Source: Sterolibacterium sp964437515
GTDB taxonomy: Bacteria > Pseudomonadota > Gammaproteobacteria > Burkholderiales > Rhodocyclaceae
Assembly: GCA_964437515.1 (NCBI GenBank)
Contig: CAYTHB010000001.1
Span: forward strand, 62,001 to 126,000
Direction: 5' to 3'
DNA: 64,000 nt
Of the stretch, positions 17,680 to 26,478 are shown in pieces. Made by a program: the position numbers and the translations under genes. The notes beneath the pieces were generated by a model that made no database searches, was not told the origin of the DNA, and worked only from the letters and a program-made list of their open reading frames with translations. The number at the start of each line of letters is the position of its first letter. Position 1 is the stretch's first letter.

Positions 17680-18414
17680 GTGCGTGTCGGTCTGTTTGTA
17701 ACTTGCTTGGTGGATATGATGCGACCACGCATCGGTTTTGCCACACTGGAATTACTGGAAACTGCAGGCTGTGATGTAATCGTACCGACAACACAAACCT
17801 GCTGTGGTCAACCGGCCTACAACGCAGGCGATCGCCAGATGACGCGCACTCTGGCGATCAAGTTTCTGGAAGAATTTGAACACTGCGATTATGTTGTCCT
17901 GCCCTCGGGTTCATGCGCGGGAATGATACGTCGTCATTACCCCTTGCTGGTCATCGATGACGCGGCATTGCATACACGCATGAAGGCATTGTCTGAAAAA
18001 ACATTTGAGCTGACGGATTTTTTAGTGAATGTCGTTCATTTAGATCGTTTGCCTACATCTGCTACTAGGATGGGTGAAGCAACATATCACGATTCCTGTG
18101 CCGGTCTGCGGGAACTGGGCATCAAGGAGCAGCCGCGCACCTTGCTGAAAAACTGCCGTCATTTAACGCTCAAGGAGATGACGGGGGCTGAAGAATGCTG
18201 TGGTTTTGGCGGCGCATTTTCAGCAAAATTTGGTGCGCTTTCGGCTGCGATTGCCGAAAAGAAATGCGCCCACATTCAGGCCAGTGGCGCAAAGACAGTG
18301 ATCGGTGGTGATTTGGGCTGCCTGCTTAATATCGAAGGAAAGCTGCGACGTATGGGCGATGAAACAACGCAGGTGCTCCATGTGGCTGAAGTGCTGGCAG
18401 GGCAAATCGACTGA
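17680..18414 (+). CDS. lutA: Lactate utilization protein A (LldE-type, CCG-domain iron-sulfur subunit)
   Basis: Subunit of the LutABC (LldEFG) complex, which oxidises L-lactate to pyruvate in organisms using this iron-sulfur route. The 244-residue protein has the two cysteine-rich CCG motifs, CCGQPAYNAG and CCGFGGAFS, expected of the heterodisulfide-reductase-like fold. Translation probably begins at GTG 17680 with AGGTGAG shortly before it. lutB starts 1 bp after its stop codon. Confidence 0.93.
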   Translation: MRVGLFVTCLVDMMRPRIGFATLELLETAGCDVIVPTTQTCCGQPAYNAGDRQMTRTLAIKFLEEFEHCDYVVLPSGSCAGMIRRHYPLLVIDDAALHTRMKALSEKTFELTDFLVNVVHLDRLPTSATRMGEATYHDSCAGLRELGIKEQPRTLLKNCRHLTLKEMTGAEECCGFGGAFSAKFGALSAAIAEKKCAHIQASGAKTVIGGDLGCLLNIEGKLRRMGDETTQVLHVAEVLAGQID

Positions 18415-18415
18415 T

Positions 18416-19834
18416 ATGGATATTCAATCTATCCACTTCAAGGATCGCATCGCTGAAAAGCTGAATGATGCTGGCTTGCAGCACAATTTGAACCGAACAC
18501 GGAGCAAGTTTGTCGACAAGCGCGCCCGCGCCATGACCGAGCTGGAGGATGTCGAGACACTGCGCGCCGCCGCACAGGAGATTCGGGATCGTGTATTGGC
18601 TGATCTCGACCTGTGGCTGGAACGTTTTGAGGCCGAAGCTACACGGCGGGGTGCTACGGTGTTGTGGGCAAAAGATGGCGCGGAAGTTTGCCGTTTGACG
18701 GTGGAGATTGCCCAGCGACACGGTGTGACCAAAGCGGTGAAGTCGAAATCCATGTTGTCCGAAGAAGCAGCGCTTAATCGTGCGCTGGAAGCCGCAGGAA
18801 TACAGCCTGTGGAAACTGATCTGGGCGAATACATTCTGCAGATCAACGACAATGAACCGCCTTCGCATATCGTGGCCCCCGTTGTTCACAAGAGCAAGGA
18901 AGAAATTTCAGCGTTATTTGCACGCACCCATGGGCGACCGGCGACCAGCGACATCCATGAGATGACGCGGGAGGCGCGCGAGGTGTTGCGTCCTCACTTT
19001 TTTTCGGCGGGCATGGGCATTTCAGGCGGCAATTTTCTGGTGGCAGAAACCGGCTCAGTTGCCTTGGTCACCAATGAGGGCAATGGGCGACTGGTCACGA
19101 CCTTGCCCAAGGTACATGTCGCCATTACGGGTATCGAGAAAGTCGTCCCCACCTTGGAAGACTTGGCAACGCTGATGCGCCTGTTGCCACGATCGGCGAC
19201 AGGGCAATCCATTTCGAATTATTTTTCGGTGTTGACCGGCACGCGGGGAAAGGATGAAAGCGATGGTCCGGAACACATGTATTTCATTCTGGTCGATAAC
19301 GGTCGGGGGGACATGCTGGGCAGTGAGTTTGCTTCCATGTTGCGTTGTATCCGGTGTGGCGCCTGCATGAATCATTGTCCCGTATATCAATCCGTCGGAG
19401 GCCAGGCGTATGGCTGGGTCTATCCGGGGCCGATGGGCTCTGTGCTGACCCCTTTGCTGCAAGGACTGGAGCACGCGCCTGACTTGCCCCATGCGTCGAC
19501 GTTTTGCGGCCAGTGTGCTGCGGTCTGCCCCGTCAATATTCCATTACCTGATTTGTTGCGGCGTTTGCGTGAGCAACAGGTCGAGCAACGAATATCCTCA
19601 TGGAGTGATCGCCTTCTACTCAAATGCTGGGGATGGCTGGCGCGTCATCCTCGATGGTATGGCAGTGTGACGCGCTGGGGGATACGTTATCTGCAATGGC
19701 TGGGAGGACATGAGCGACGGATCCGTGTGCTGGGTATCGCGCCGGAATGGACACAAGGGCGTGACTTGGCTGCGCCAAAGGGTGGGACATTCCGTGATTT
19801 GTATGCGCAACAGCGTAGAAAGAAGCAGCGATGA
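18416..19834 (+). CDS. lutB: Lactate utilization protein B (LldF-type iron-sulfur protein)
   Basis: The 472-residue iron-sulfur subunit of the LutABC lactate oxidation complex. The N-terminal two thirds form the LUD domain (SGGNFLVAETGSVALVTNEG). Two cubane-binding cysteine clusters follow: CIRCGACMNHCPVY from Cys311 and CGQCAAVCPVNIP from Cys364. The ATG at 18416 is directly after the lutA stop. Its own stop overlaps the lutC ATG (ATGA). Electrons probably pass to quinone in the membrane, by analogy to the family. Confidence 0.94.
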   Translation: MDIQSIHFKDRIAEKLNDAGLQHNLNRTRSKFVDKRARAMTELEDVETLRAAAQEIRDRVLADLDLWLERFEAEATRRGATVLWAKDGAEVCRLTVEIAQRHGVTKAVKSKSMLSEEAALNRALEAAGIQPVETDLGEYILQINDNEPPSHIVAPVVHKSKEEISALFARTHGRPATSDIHEMTREAREVLRPHFFSAGMGISGGNFLVAETGSVALVTNEGNGRLVTTLPKVHVAITGIEKVVPTLEDLATLMRLLPRSATGQSISNYFSVLTGTRGKDESDGPEHMYFILVDNGRGDMLGSEFASMLRCIRCGACMNHCPVYQSVGGQAYGWVYPGPMGSVLTPLLQGLEHAPDLPHASTFCGQCAAVCPVNIPLPDLLRRLREQQVEQRISSWSDRLLLKCWGWLARHPRWYGSVTRWGIRYLQWLGGHERRIRVLGIAPEWTQGRDLAAPKGGTFRDLYAQQRRKKQR

Positions 19835-20517
19835 GTCTCGATTTGAATGCAAAATCGCGTGACGCGATACTTCAACGTTTGCGTGAGCGACTCGGGCGTA
19901 ATGAGTTGGCTCATCATTCACATGCCGAGTTGAAATGCTGCGATGAAACGGAGGGGCGTGTTTCAGAACAGCCGGCTCCAAACGGGGATGTGAATATAGA
20001 GGAAAGACTGACGCGTTTTCAGGAAAAAGCGCAAGCCTTGGCAAGCACCGTGGACATCGTCAGACACACGTCAGAGATTGCTGCTGTGCTGGCGCGATAT
20101 TTGGATGCGCAGGGCTTGCCGCGTCAGGCAGTCTGCTGGCCAGAATGGGGGGCGCTCGATTGGGATACGCAAGGCTTGTCTGTGGAAATTCGCCCCGCAC
20201 ACGGCAATGATCGCATCGGCATCACGGGTAGTTTTGCGGCAGTGGCTGAAACTGGATCGCTGGTATTGTGTTCCGATAAAAACACACCCGCAGCAACGAG
20301 TTTGCTCCCTGAAACGCACATCGCCATTCTGCCCGCCAGTCGTCTGGTTGCCACGATGGAAGAGGTGTGGTGCTTGCTTCGAAAGGAACAAGGGGAACTC
20401 CCCCGAGCCGTCAATTTCGTATCTGGCCCTTCACGCACGGGCGATATCGAACAAACCATCGTACTCGGCGCACACGGTCCTTACCGTGTGCACATCATCA
20501 TCGTTCGAAATTCATAA
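19831..20517 (+). CDS. lutC: Lactate utilization protein C (LldG-type, LUD domain)
   Basis: Third component of the LutABC complex, 228 residues, LUD domain only. The conserved core ITGSFAAVAETGSLVL and the C-terminal NFVSGPSRTGDIEQ are present. It overlaps lutB by 4 bp and ends the operon; a strong hairpin follows at 20532. The family is required for lactate growth in Bacillus and Shewanella, but its precise role is not settled. Confidence 0.92.
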   Translation: MSLDLNAKSRDAILQRLRERLGRNELAHHSHAELKCCDETEGRVSEQPAPNGDVNIEERLTRFQEKAQALASTVDIVRHTSEIAAVLARYLDAQGLPRQAVCWPEWGALDWDTQGLSVEIRPAHGNDRIGITGSFAAVAETGSLVLCSDKNTPAATSLLPETHIAILPASRLVATMEEVWCLLRKEQGELPRAVNFVSGPSRTGDIEQTIVLGAHGPYRVHIIIVRNS

Positions 20518-20531
20518 TCATTGCTTACGTT

Positions 20532-20567
20532 TTTCAACAGCCCCAGTATTTCAAGGGGCTGTTGAAA
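20532..20567. terminator. Hairpin between convergent lutC and the metalloprotease gene
   Basis: TTTCAACAGCCCC (20532-20544) pairs over 13 bp with GGGGCTGTTGAAA (20555-20567) around a 10-nt loop. The T tract after it is poor on both strands, but the position between convergent genes fits a terminator. Confidence 0.6.
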
Positions 20568-20575
20568 CGTTTCGC

Positions 20576-22333
20576 TTACGCCAGCAGGGTCAGAGCACCA
20601 TCCGTGCAAGTGACAGATTCAACCCCGATGAGCTTTGCGGCAAAAGTGGATGTCAGAATCAGAAGGCTTCCATCAGACAACCGCTCCTGCTGAACCTGGC
20701 TGCGTGTCGTGTTGCTCAGAATCACCGTATCACTTCCCGCTCCGCCATCCACCGTGTCAAACCCGCCGTAGCCGAGGGTAATGGTGTCGTTTCCTGTGCC
20801 GGTGGAAATGGTGTTGTCTACCTTGTTATCCGTCACGGTATCGCTTCCGCTGCCCGTTGTCGCGTTTTCAACGATTGCCCCATAAGCAATCGAAAGATTG
20901 TTGGCGCCGGTATAGAGACTGGTGGAGTTTTGGTCAAAAATGCTATTGACCCAACTGCTATTATTGAATCCTTGTTGGCTCAGGGCAGTATTCGCGGCTG
21001 TTTTCTGGTCGTCGATAGACCACAGGTCGATCGTTGAGAGCGTGCCGGGGTTCAGGTTGACCGTGCATGCGCCCGTGGCTGTGCTGGCATTGATGGTATC
21101 CACGCCACCCGCATCCCAGATGGCGAGATGCTCGTAATTATGTGAATTCACCGTATAGGTATTGCTCCCCGTTCGCGTTTGCGTATTGGCACCATAAAGT
21201 GACTGCAAACCCGCGATATCGTAAACGCCATAATTATCGGGTTCTGCAACCGGATTCCATTTGTAATTGGCTGTCGAACCTGTCGTTGTAAAGCTTAAGG
21301 TATAGTTTTTTGAGTCGGTGTAAGACATGACCGAATAGTCATGACTGTCCGTTCCTGCAGGAACGGTGGGTGACTGGAAAGTGTGTTTGATCCCGACGGC
21401 ATGACCAATTTCATGAATGAGAGTGAGATAGCCGTAATCTTTGGGGAGATAATTTTGTGATGATTCACTCGTCCGGTTCGCTAGCGCAAGAAAGATATCC
21501 CCATCGACACCGCTACCAAAAGCTCCGCTGGGGACTACAGCAAAACCTGCCGAGTCCGTAGTTTCTACAACATTGAAACGGATATCGCCCGTGCCGCTGG
21601 TTTCCGTAAATGAAACCGGAACGATTTCAGCCAGTTTGGTGAAGGCACTGCGTGCGGCCGTTTTCTCGGTGTCATTCAACGGTGTCCAGTTATTGGTGTA
21701 AGAGGCGTCTGAACTGTATTCGGAGGGGGCGGATGTGTTGAAGCTATAAGTAAGTGCGGAGGAATTCCATTTGACCGTCGCCCCTTCAGTCACCCCCAGA
21801 ATGACAGGAGAACTGGCAGAGAGCAGCGTGTCATAAGTCGAAATGGTCGCGCTCAAGGCTTGTGCATTGGTCAGGAGTGAGGTGGTGCCGCCTCCCGTAC
21901 CGCCACCACCGCCTGTGGGTGTTGTGGTTCCTGTGGCGCTGCTGGTATCCCACGTAGTGAGTGTGATGGGGGTTACGCTTCCTGCCGCCGAGGAAGATAC
22001 GGTACTGCCACCCAAAGTCATACCTCCCGCGCCGACTTTTGCAGAAACAGCTCCGTCAGAAAAAACAACTTGTGTGCCATCGGTATCATCCTGTAGCGGA
22101 ATCGTGGCAATCAGAGATGTGCCGGCATAGACCTTGAGCATATTGCCCGATTGCTGGTATTGGAAGGTAGAAGAATTCCCAGCCAGTTCGACGCGCTCGA
22201 CATTCTGATCCAGTGTGACACCCAGAACGCCTCCATTGATAATGATTCTTTCCGACCCGCCCGGACGACCATAAACTGTGGCTGGGCTCGCGAGGATGTA
22301 GGATTCGTCTGCATCAAGATAAAGTCTGGCCAT
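20576..22333 (-). CDS. Serralysin-like secreted zinc metalloprotease with RTX-type C-terminus
   Basis: A probable extracellular protease of 585 residues. The zinc-binding signature HEIGHAVGIKH is at 307-317 and the Met-turn VMSYTDS at about 335-341, as in M10B metzincins. There is no signal peptide. The N-terminal 115 residues (with LDQNVERVELAGN and LIATIPLQDDTDGTQVVF) look like a beta-rich domain I associate with other type I-secreted proteins. Residues 494-540 carry a few glycine-aspartate repeats (GTGNDTITLG, GGAGSDTVIL), fewer and more degenerate than in classical serralysins. The C-terminus SVTCTDGALTLLA fits a type I secretion signal. No type I exporter genes are in the window. The start has GGAG 9 bp upstream. 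Confidence 0.87.
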   Translation of the reverse strand: MARLYLDADESYILASPATVYGRPGGSERIIINGGVLGVTLDQNVERVELAGNSSTFQYQQSGNMLKVYAGTSLIATIPLQDDTDGTQVVFSDGAVSAKVGAGGMTLGGSTVSSSAAGSVTPITLTTWDTSSATGTTTPTGGGGGTGGGTTSLLTNAQALSATISTYDTLLSASSPVILGVTEGATVKWNSSALTYSFNTSAPSEYSSDASYTNNWTPLNDTEKTAARSAFTKLAEIVPVSFTETSGTGDIRFNVVETTDSAGFAVVPSGAFGSGVDGDIFLALANRTSESSQNYLPKDYGYLTLIHEIGHAVGIKHTFQSPTVPAGTDSHDYSVMSYTDSKNYTLSFTTTGSTANYKWNPVAEPDNYGVYDIAGLQSLYGANTQTRTGSNTYTVNSHNYEHLAIWDAGGVDTINASTATGACTVNLNPGTLSTIDLWSIDDQKTAANTALSQQGFNNSSWVNSIFDQNSTSLYTGANNLSIAYGAIVENATTGSGSDTVTDNKVDNTISTGTGNDTITLGYGGFDTVDGGAGSDTVILSNTTRSQVQQERLSDGSLLILTSTFAAKLIGVESVTCTDGALTLLA

Positions 22334-22543
22334 GTCAAAAACTCCTCAATCGATAGGTGGGCAGGTAAAGCATAAAGCAACCATCATGATTGCTTTATTA
22401 CACGATTATGCGTTTCGTGTGAGAGAGCAGTGTAGCATCAAAAAATAGACGGAATGCAAAGCACCTCAAGGCATTTCAATGAATTTTGAATGTCTGTGTG
22501 AAATGCACAGGCACCGACGCCCCATGGTTTTTGTGCGGCGTTG

Positions 22544-23083
22544 TTACGAGTGGTATGACTGATTCAGGCGAGTGGTTCGCTCTGTATGAGTAATGTGGGT
22601 TGAGGTGTGAGTCTGTGTGGATTCGAAAGCCACTTTATAGAAAGACGCCATCAAGATTTTGCTCATGGGCTTTTTGCTCAGATCCCATGCCTGCAAGCCG
22701 CGTCGAGCTTCTTTCCAAGGCGCGTCCTGCTTGATCATTTTTTCCATTTCCGGCCATGTAAAGCCACCATAGGCCTGATAGACATCATCGAGCAGGCTGG
22801 TAGTTTCAGGATCGAGTGGAACAATATCCCCCAGATCATCAACACCCAGATCGTTCCAGCCTTTGTGTTTCAAGGTGTTCCATAAGGTGGGAAAAACCGG
22901 CCCATGATCCCACGCTTCTATCCCTTCAGCGGTCAATTCACGGTCGAACAGAGCCAGCGAACAGGCTTCGGCATAGTAAAGCAGGCCATTGAGTTTCATC
23001 AGATTGATGGTTTCGTCAGGCCGATGGACTTTTCTCGACAGATAGTTGGCGAGGTCGCAGGTGGTCGCAGACGTGGGATTCAT
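22544..23083 (-). CDS. Panacea (DUF4065) domain protein
   Basis: A 179-residue protein whose core INLMKLNGLLYYAEACSLA and AWDHGPVFPTLWNTLK match the Panacea/DUF4065 domain, also found in SocA and phage GepA. This domain is known as the antitoxin half of many different toxin-antitoxin pairs. The ATG at 23083 is chosen because GGAG precedes it and the family similarity begins soon after; the open frame extends 14 codons further. The C-terminal 25 residues are rich in Thr and His and look non-conserved. No small toxin-sized gene adjoins it: neighbours are the protease and a lipoprotein, each over 200 bp away. It may therefore be an orphan or act differently. Confidence 0.8.
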   Translation of the reverse strand: MNPTSATTCDLANYLSRKVHRPDETINLMKLNGLLYYAEACSLALFDRELTAEGIEAWDHGPVFPTLWNTLKHKGWNDLGVDDLGDIVPLDPETTSLLDDVYQAYGGFTWPEMEKMIKQDAPWKEARRGLQAWDLSKKPMSKILMASFYKVAFESTQTHTSTHITHTERTTRLNQSYHS

Positions 23084-23211
23084 GAAGGGGCTCCGATGGA
23101 TGATGAGAAGGGATAAGTCCGACAAAAACAGTCGGATATTATACGCTTTGTACGTTTTGTGTCAGACCATGAGACTGGGGGACGAGAAATATTCAAGAGT
23201 GCGATTTCATC

Positions 23212-23241
23212 AAAAAAAACGGGCCGCAAAATTGCGGCCCG
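23212..23241 (-). terminator. Intrinsic terminator of the lipoprotein gene
   Basis: On the minus strand CGGGCCGCAA/TTGCGGCCCG forms a 10-bp GC-rich stem (23220-23241) with a tiny AT loop, followed by eight Ts (23219-23212). It lies 45 bp past the lipoprotein stop. Confidence 0.88.
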
Positions 23242-23285
23242 TGAGAATAGCGAGGTTTTTCCGGTGATCGTTTTTTACGTTACGT

Positions 23286-24638
23286 TTACTCTGTGACAGT
23301 TATTTTGAAAGTTGGTACCGTTGATGGCCGATTGCCGCTGGCATCTGTAATTTTGAGTTCTGCATTGCCATACGCGCAATGATTATTAGCACCACTGGTG
23401 CTTCCTCCATCCGGCCAGGCGACGGCAAAATAGCCCCCCGATTCCACTGTCCAGGATGTTGCACTCCAAGAAACAGAACCCGAGGGTTTTGTCATGGGTG
23501 CACTATTTGTTCCCGTGCCGATGATGGTGCCAATCAGAGGGGAACTCGAGCTGACGGTATAGGGAGGTGTGCCCCCATTGATGAAATAGATGGAAAAAAT
23601 CGGCGGATCATAGGGTTTGTAAGGTGATGCATCACAGTGTGCTTTGGGAATGGACCAATCAGACTGACCGATAACAGTCAGCCCTGTGCCTGTAGCGACA
23701 TTGACATCAATCGTGCTCGAATTTGTCGTGGGGGCGGCAGAGTCCTGCACTGTTACTTTGGCAATCCCATCGGCAACACCCGTAATCGTCATGGATGAGC
23801 CATCACAGGAAGCCGTGGCGATATTGACGTTATTGCTGGTACAGGTATAGGGAGCTGTTCCGCCACTATTTGTGTAGATTTGTGCTTTGGTAGCCCCTGT
23901 CCCCAGGGTAATGGCAATCGGAGCGGTGGTCTTGAACGGAAGATTGGCAGAGTTGACCGGCACCACCGTAATGTCGATTTTGGTCGTATTCAGGCAGTCT
24001 GCATCGCAAACACTGATGGTAGCCGTCCCTGCCAATTTGCCTTTGATGGACAAGACGCTGCCTGGCTGACCGAAAGCATTGACAGGAATGCTCGCACTTG
24101 CAACCGAGGCATTGCTCGTCGTTGCCGTGTATTTATTGCCTTGACCACCTGAGATGTCATATTTTCCTTCCTCATCCACTGCCAGGGTGACGGCTGTGCC
24201 TGCGGTTGTTTTCAGGGGGGGGATCGTGGCCGTGAGCATTTGAGAGGCGATCGCCAATTTGCTATCCGTCAGGATCAGTGTTGTTTTCCCATCTTTAAGG
24301 GGGGTTGCCGTGAAGAAATACATCTGTCCAAGCTGGATGACGGGGGTAACGAAGGCAATGCCAGGGGCTGATGAAATAACGATATAAGGTGGCGTTCCAC
24401 CCATCACGATATAAGACAAGAGTTTCCCAACGTTGCCTTCGGTGGATCCGAACATGGCCAAGGGAATAGCCGTGGGGGTTGTCGGTGTTCCAGTCCCTGA
24501 ACCCGGGGTGTCAGGTGTTGCGTTGGGATTGGTGGATGCGCTGCCTCCGCCACATCCCGACAGGAGCATGGCCGATATGAACAGACTCAGAACCAAGGTT
24601 AGGAGCGATGGGCGGGAAGCAGAGTTGCGAGCGATCAT
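23286..24638 (-). CDS. Putative lipoprotein with repeated Ig-like GGTPPY segments
   Basis: A 450-residue exported protein of unknown function. The N-terminus has a hydrophobic signal followed by the lipobox LLSGC with Cys29, so it should be lipid-anchored. A Thr/Pro/Gly-rich linker follows. The body is made of three or four beta-rich segments introduced by GGTPPY, GGQGNKY, GGTAPY and GGTPPY and containing phrases like NIATASC and GTATISVCD, reminiscent of bacterial Ig-like (BID) domains in surface proteins. Paired cysteines in several segments suggest disulfides. The ATG at 24638 starts the signal peptide; the frame upstream is open but lacks one. It is flanked by its own terminator and a plausible promoter, so it is probably monocistronic. 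Confidence 0.75.
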   Translation of the reverse strand: MIARNSASRPSLLTLVLSLFISAMLLSGCGGGSASTNPNATPDTPGSGTGTPTTPTAIPLAMFGSTEGNVGKLLSYIVMGGTPPYIVISSAPGIAFVTPVIQLGQMYFFTATPLKDGKTTLILTDSKLAIASQMLTATIPPLKTTAGTAVTLAVDEEGKYDISGGQGNKYTATTSNASVASASIPVNAFGQPGSVLSIKGKLAGTATISVCDADCLNTTKIDITVVPVNSANLPFKTTAPIAITLGTGATKAQIYTNSGGTAPYTCTSNNVNIATASCDGSSMTITGVADGIAKVTVQDSAAPTTNSSTIDVNVATGTGLTVIGQSDWSIPKAHCDASPYKPYDPPIFSIYFINGGTPPYTVSSSSPLIGTIIGTGTNSAPMTKPSGSVSWSATSWTVESGGYFAVAWPDGGSTSGANNHCAYGNAELKITDASGNRPSTVPTFKITVTE

Positions 24639-24680
24639 GTTCGGGCTTTCTGAAGGGCAGAAAAATGGACATAGCTGCGG

Positions 24681-24708
24681 ATAATAGAGCAATTTCGAGG
24701 CTGGGCAA
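24681..24708 (-). promoter_or_regulatory. Candidate sigma-70 promoter of the lipoprotein gene
   Basis: Read on the minus strand, TTGCCC (24708-24703), a 16-bp spacer and TATTAT (24686-24681) precede the lipoprotein start by about 43 bp. Confidence 0.45.
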
Positions 24709-24868
24709 AACAAAGTCGGCGTTAAAAGTGCTGAATCCTGCTCAAAGCCGTTAAAATTGACACTTTTTTACACACTTGGGCGAACCTCAGCGTCTTGGGG
24801 CTTGCGTCCAGGCTTTGCTTGTCGGCACCTTCACCGCGTGCCGCTCATCTGAAACAGGATTCCATCTC

Positions 24869-26476
24869 GTGCTCGTCGCATCCAATATCACCATCCAGTT
24901 CGGGGCCAAGCCCCTGTTTGAAAACGTTTCCGTCAAGTTTGGCGAAGGCAATCGCTATGGCTTGATTGGTGCCAATGGCTCAGGCAAATCCACGCTGATG
25001 AAAATCCTCGCGGGCTCGCTGGAAGCCACGGCGGGCAATGTCGCGCTGGATGCTCATGAACGCATGGCCTTCCTCAAACAGGATCAGTTCGCCTACGAAG
25101 AACAGCGCGTCATTGATGTCGTCCTGCAAGGTCATCAGGAAATGTGGGCATGCATGCAGGAAAAAGATGCGATTTATGCCAACCCCGAAGCTAGCGAAGA
25201 AGACTATCTGCACGCCGCTGAACTCGAAGGCCGGTTTGCCGAGTTTGATGGTTACACGGCGGAATCGCGGGCGGGCGAACTGCTGCATGGCGTGGGCATC
25301 CCCACGGAACAGCATTTTGGCCCGATGAGCGCGGTGGCTCCCGGCTGGAAGCTGCGCGTGCTGCTGGCGCAGGCTTTGTTTGCCAATCCCGACATCCTGT
25401 TGCTCGATGAACCGACCAACAACCTCGACATCAACACCATCCGCTGGCTGGAAAACATACTCAACGAGCGTGAGAGCACGATGATCATCATTTCTCACGA
25501 TCGTCACTTCCTCAATCAGGTGTGCACCCACATGGCCGATCTGGATTACGGCACACTCAAGGTGTATCCGGGGAATTACGACGATTACATGGAAGCCTCG
25601 ACCGCGGCGCGCCAGCGTCAGCTCGCTGCCAACGCCAAGGCGAAAGAGCGTGTGCAGGAGTTGCAAGAATTCGTGCGCCGCTTTTCCGCCAATAAATCCA
25701 AGGCACGGCAAGCGACTTCACGCGCCAAGCTGATTGAAAAAATCAAGGTGGATGATGTCAAACCGTCCTCGCGGCAATATCCGTGGATTCGTTTTGAGGT
25801 CGATGAAAAAGAAAAGCTGCATCGTCAGGCGGTTGAAGTTGAAAACCTGCGCCACGGTTACGATCGCACGCTGTTTGCCAACTTCAGTACCATCATCGAA
25901 GCCGGTGAAAAGGTCGCCATCATTGGTGAAAACGGCGTGGGTAAAACGACGCTGCTGCGCTGCCTCGCAGGGGAATCGTTGGCGGGGCTCACGCCTCTGG
26001 GTGGCACGGTGAAGTGGGCAGAAAAAGCGCGGCCGGGCTACTTTGCGCAGGATCATTCGGATGATTTTGCCAAGGATGAAACCCTTGTGGATTGGGTGCA
26101 ATACTGGGCGCGCGAGGGGGATGATGAACAGATCGTTCGCAGCACGCTGGGGCGCCTGCTCTTTACGGGCGACGATGGTAAAAAGTCGGTCAAAGTCCTC
26201 TCCGGTGGCGAGCAAGGACGTATGCTGTTTGGCAAGCTAATCCTGATGAAACCGAACGTCCTGTTGATGGATGAGCCGACCAATCACCTCGACATGGAAT
26301 CCATCGAATCGCTCAACACCGCTCTGGCCAAGTACCCCGGCACACTAGTGTTTGTTTCGCACGACCGCGAATTTGTTTCCTCGATTGCCACGCGTATTTT
26401 TGAAATCCGCGACGGCAGCATCATCGACTACAAGGGCAATTACGAAGACTATCTCGCCAGCCAAGGGATCGAATAA
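24869..26476 (+). CDS. ybiT: ABC-F family ATPase (YbiT type)
   Basis: A soluble twin-ATPase of the ABC-F family, whose members bind the ribosome and act on translation. The 535-residue product has two nucleotide-binding domains: Walker A GANGSGKST and GENGVGKTT, signature regions ahead of LLLDEPTNNLDI and LLMDEPTNHLDM, and a charged linker with the YPGNYDDYM/EASTAARQRQ stretch between them. The start is GTG 24869, where the sequence MLVASNITIQFGAKPLFENVSVKFG matches the E. coli YbiT N-terminus closely. The frame upstream of that has no similarity. It is separated by 2 bp from the acyltransferase gene. The precise role of YbiT is unsettled. Confidence 0.92.
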   Translation: MLVASNITIQFGAKPLFENVSVKFGEGNRYGLIGANGSGKSTLMKILAGSLEATAGNVALDAHERMAFLKQDQFAYEEQRVIDVVLQGHQEMWACMQEKDAIYANPEASEEDYLHAAELEGRFAEFDGYTAESRAGELLHGVGIPTEQHFGPMSAVAPGWKLRVLLAQALFANPDILLLDEPTNNLDINTIRWLENILNERESTMIIISHDRHFLNQVCTHMADLDYGTLKVYPGNYDDYMEASTAARQRQLAANAKAKERVQELQEFVRRFSANKSKARQATSRAKLIEKIKVDDVKPSSRQYPWIRFEVDEKEKLHRQAVEVENLRHGYDRTLFANFSTIIEAGEKVAIIGENGVGKTTLLRCLAGESLAGLTPLGGTVKWAEKARPGYFAQDHSDDFAKDETLVDWVQYWAREGDDEQIVRSTLGRLLFTGDDGKKSVKVLSGGEQGRMLFGKLILMKPNVLLMDEPTNHLDMESIESLNTALAKYPGTLVFVSHDREFVSSIATRIFEIRDGSIIDYKGNYEDYLASQGIE

Positions 26477-26478
26477 TC

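Noticed and set aside
20078..21037. A 319-codon plus-strand frame spanning the end of lutC and the protease gene
   Set aside because: It runs through a hairpin terminator and antisense to the protease, with no motif or ribosome binding site.
22334..22543. Search for a toxin partner for the Panacea protein on both sides
   Set aside because: No frame of plausible size with a ribosome binding site was found in the flanking gaps.
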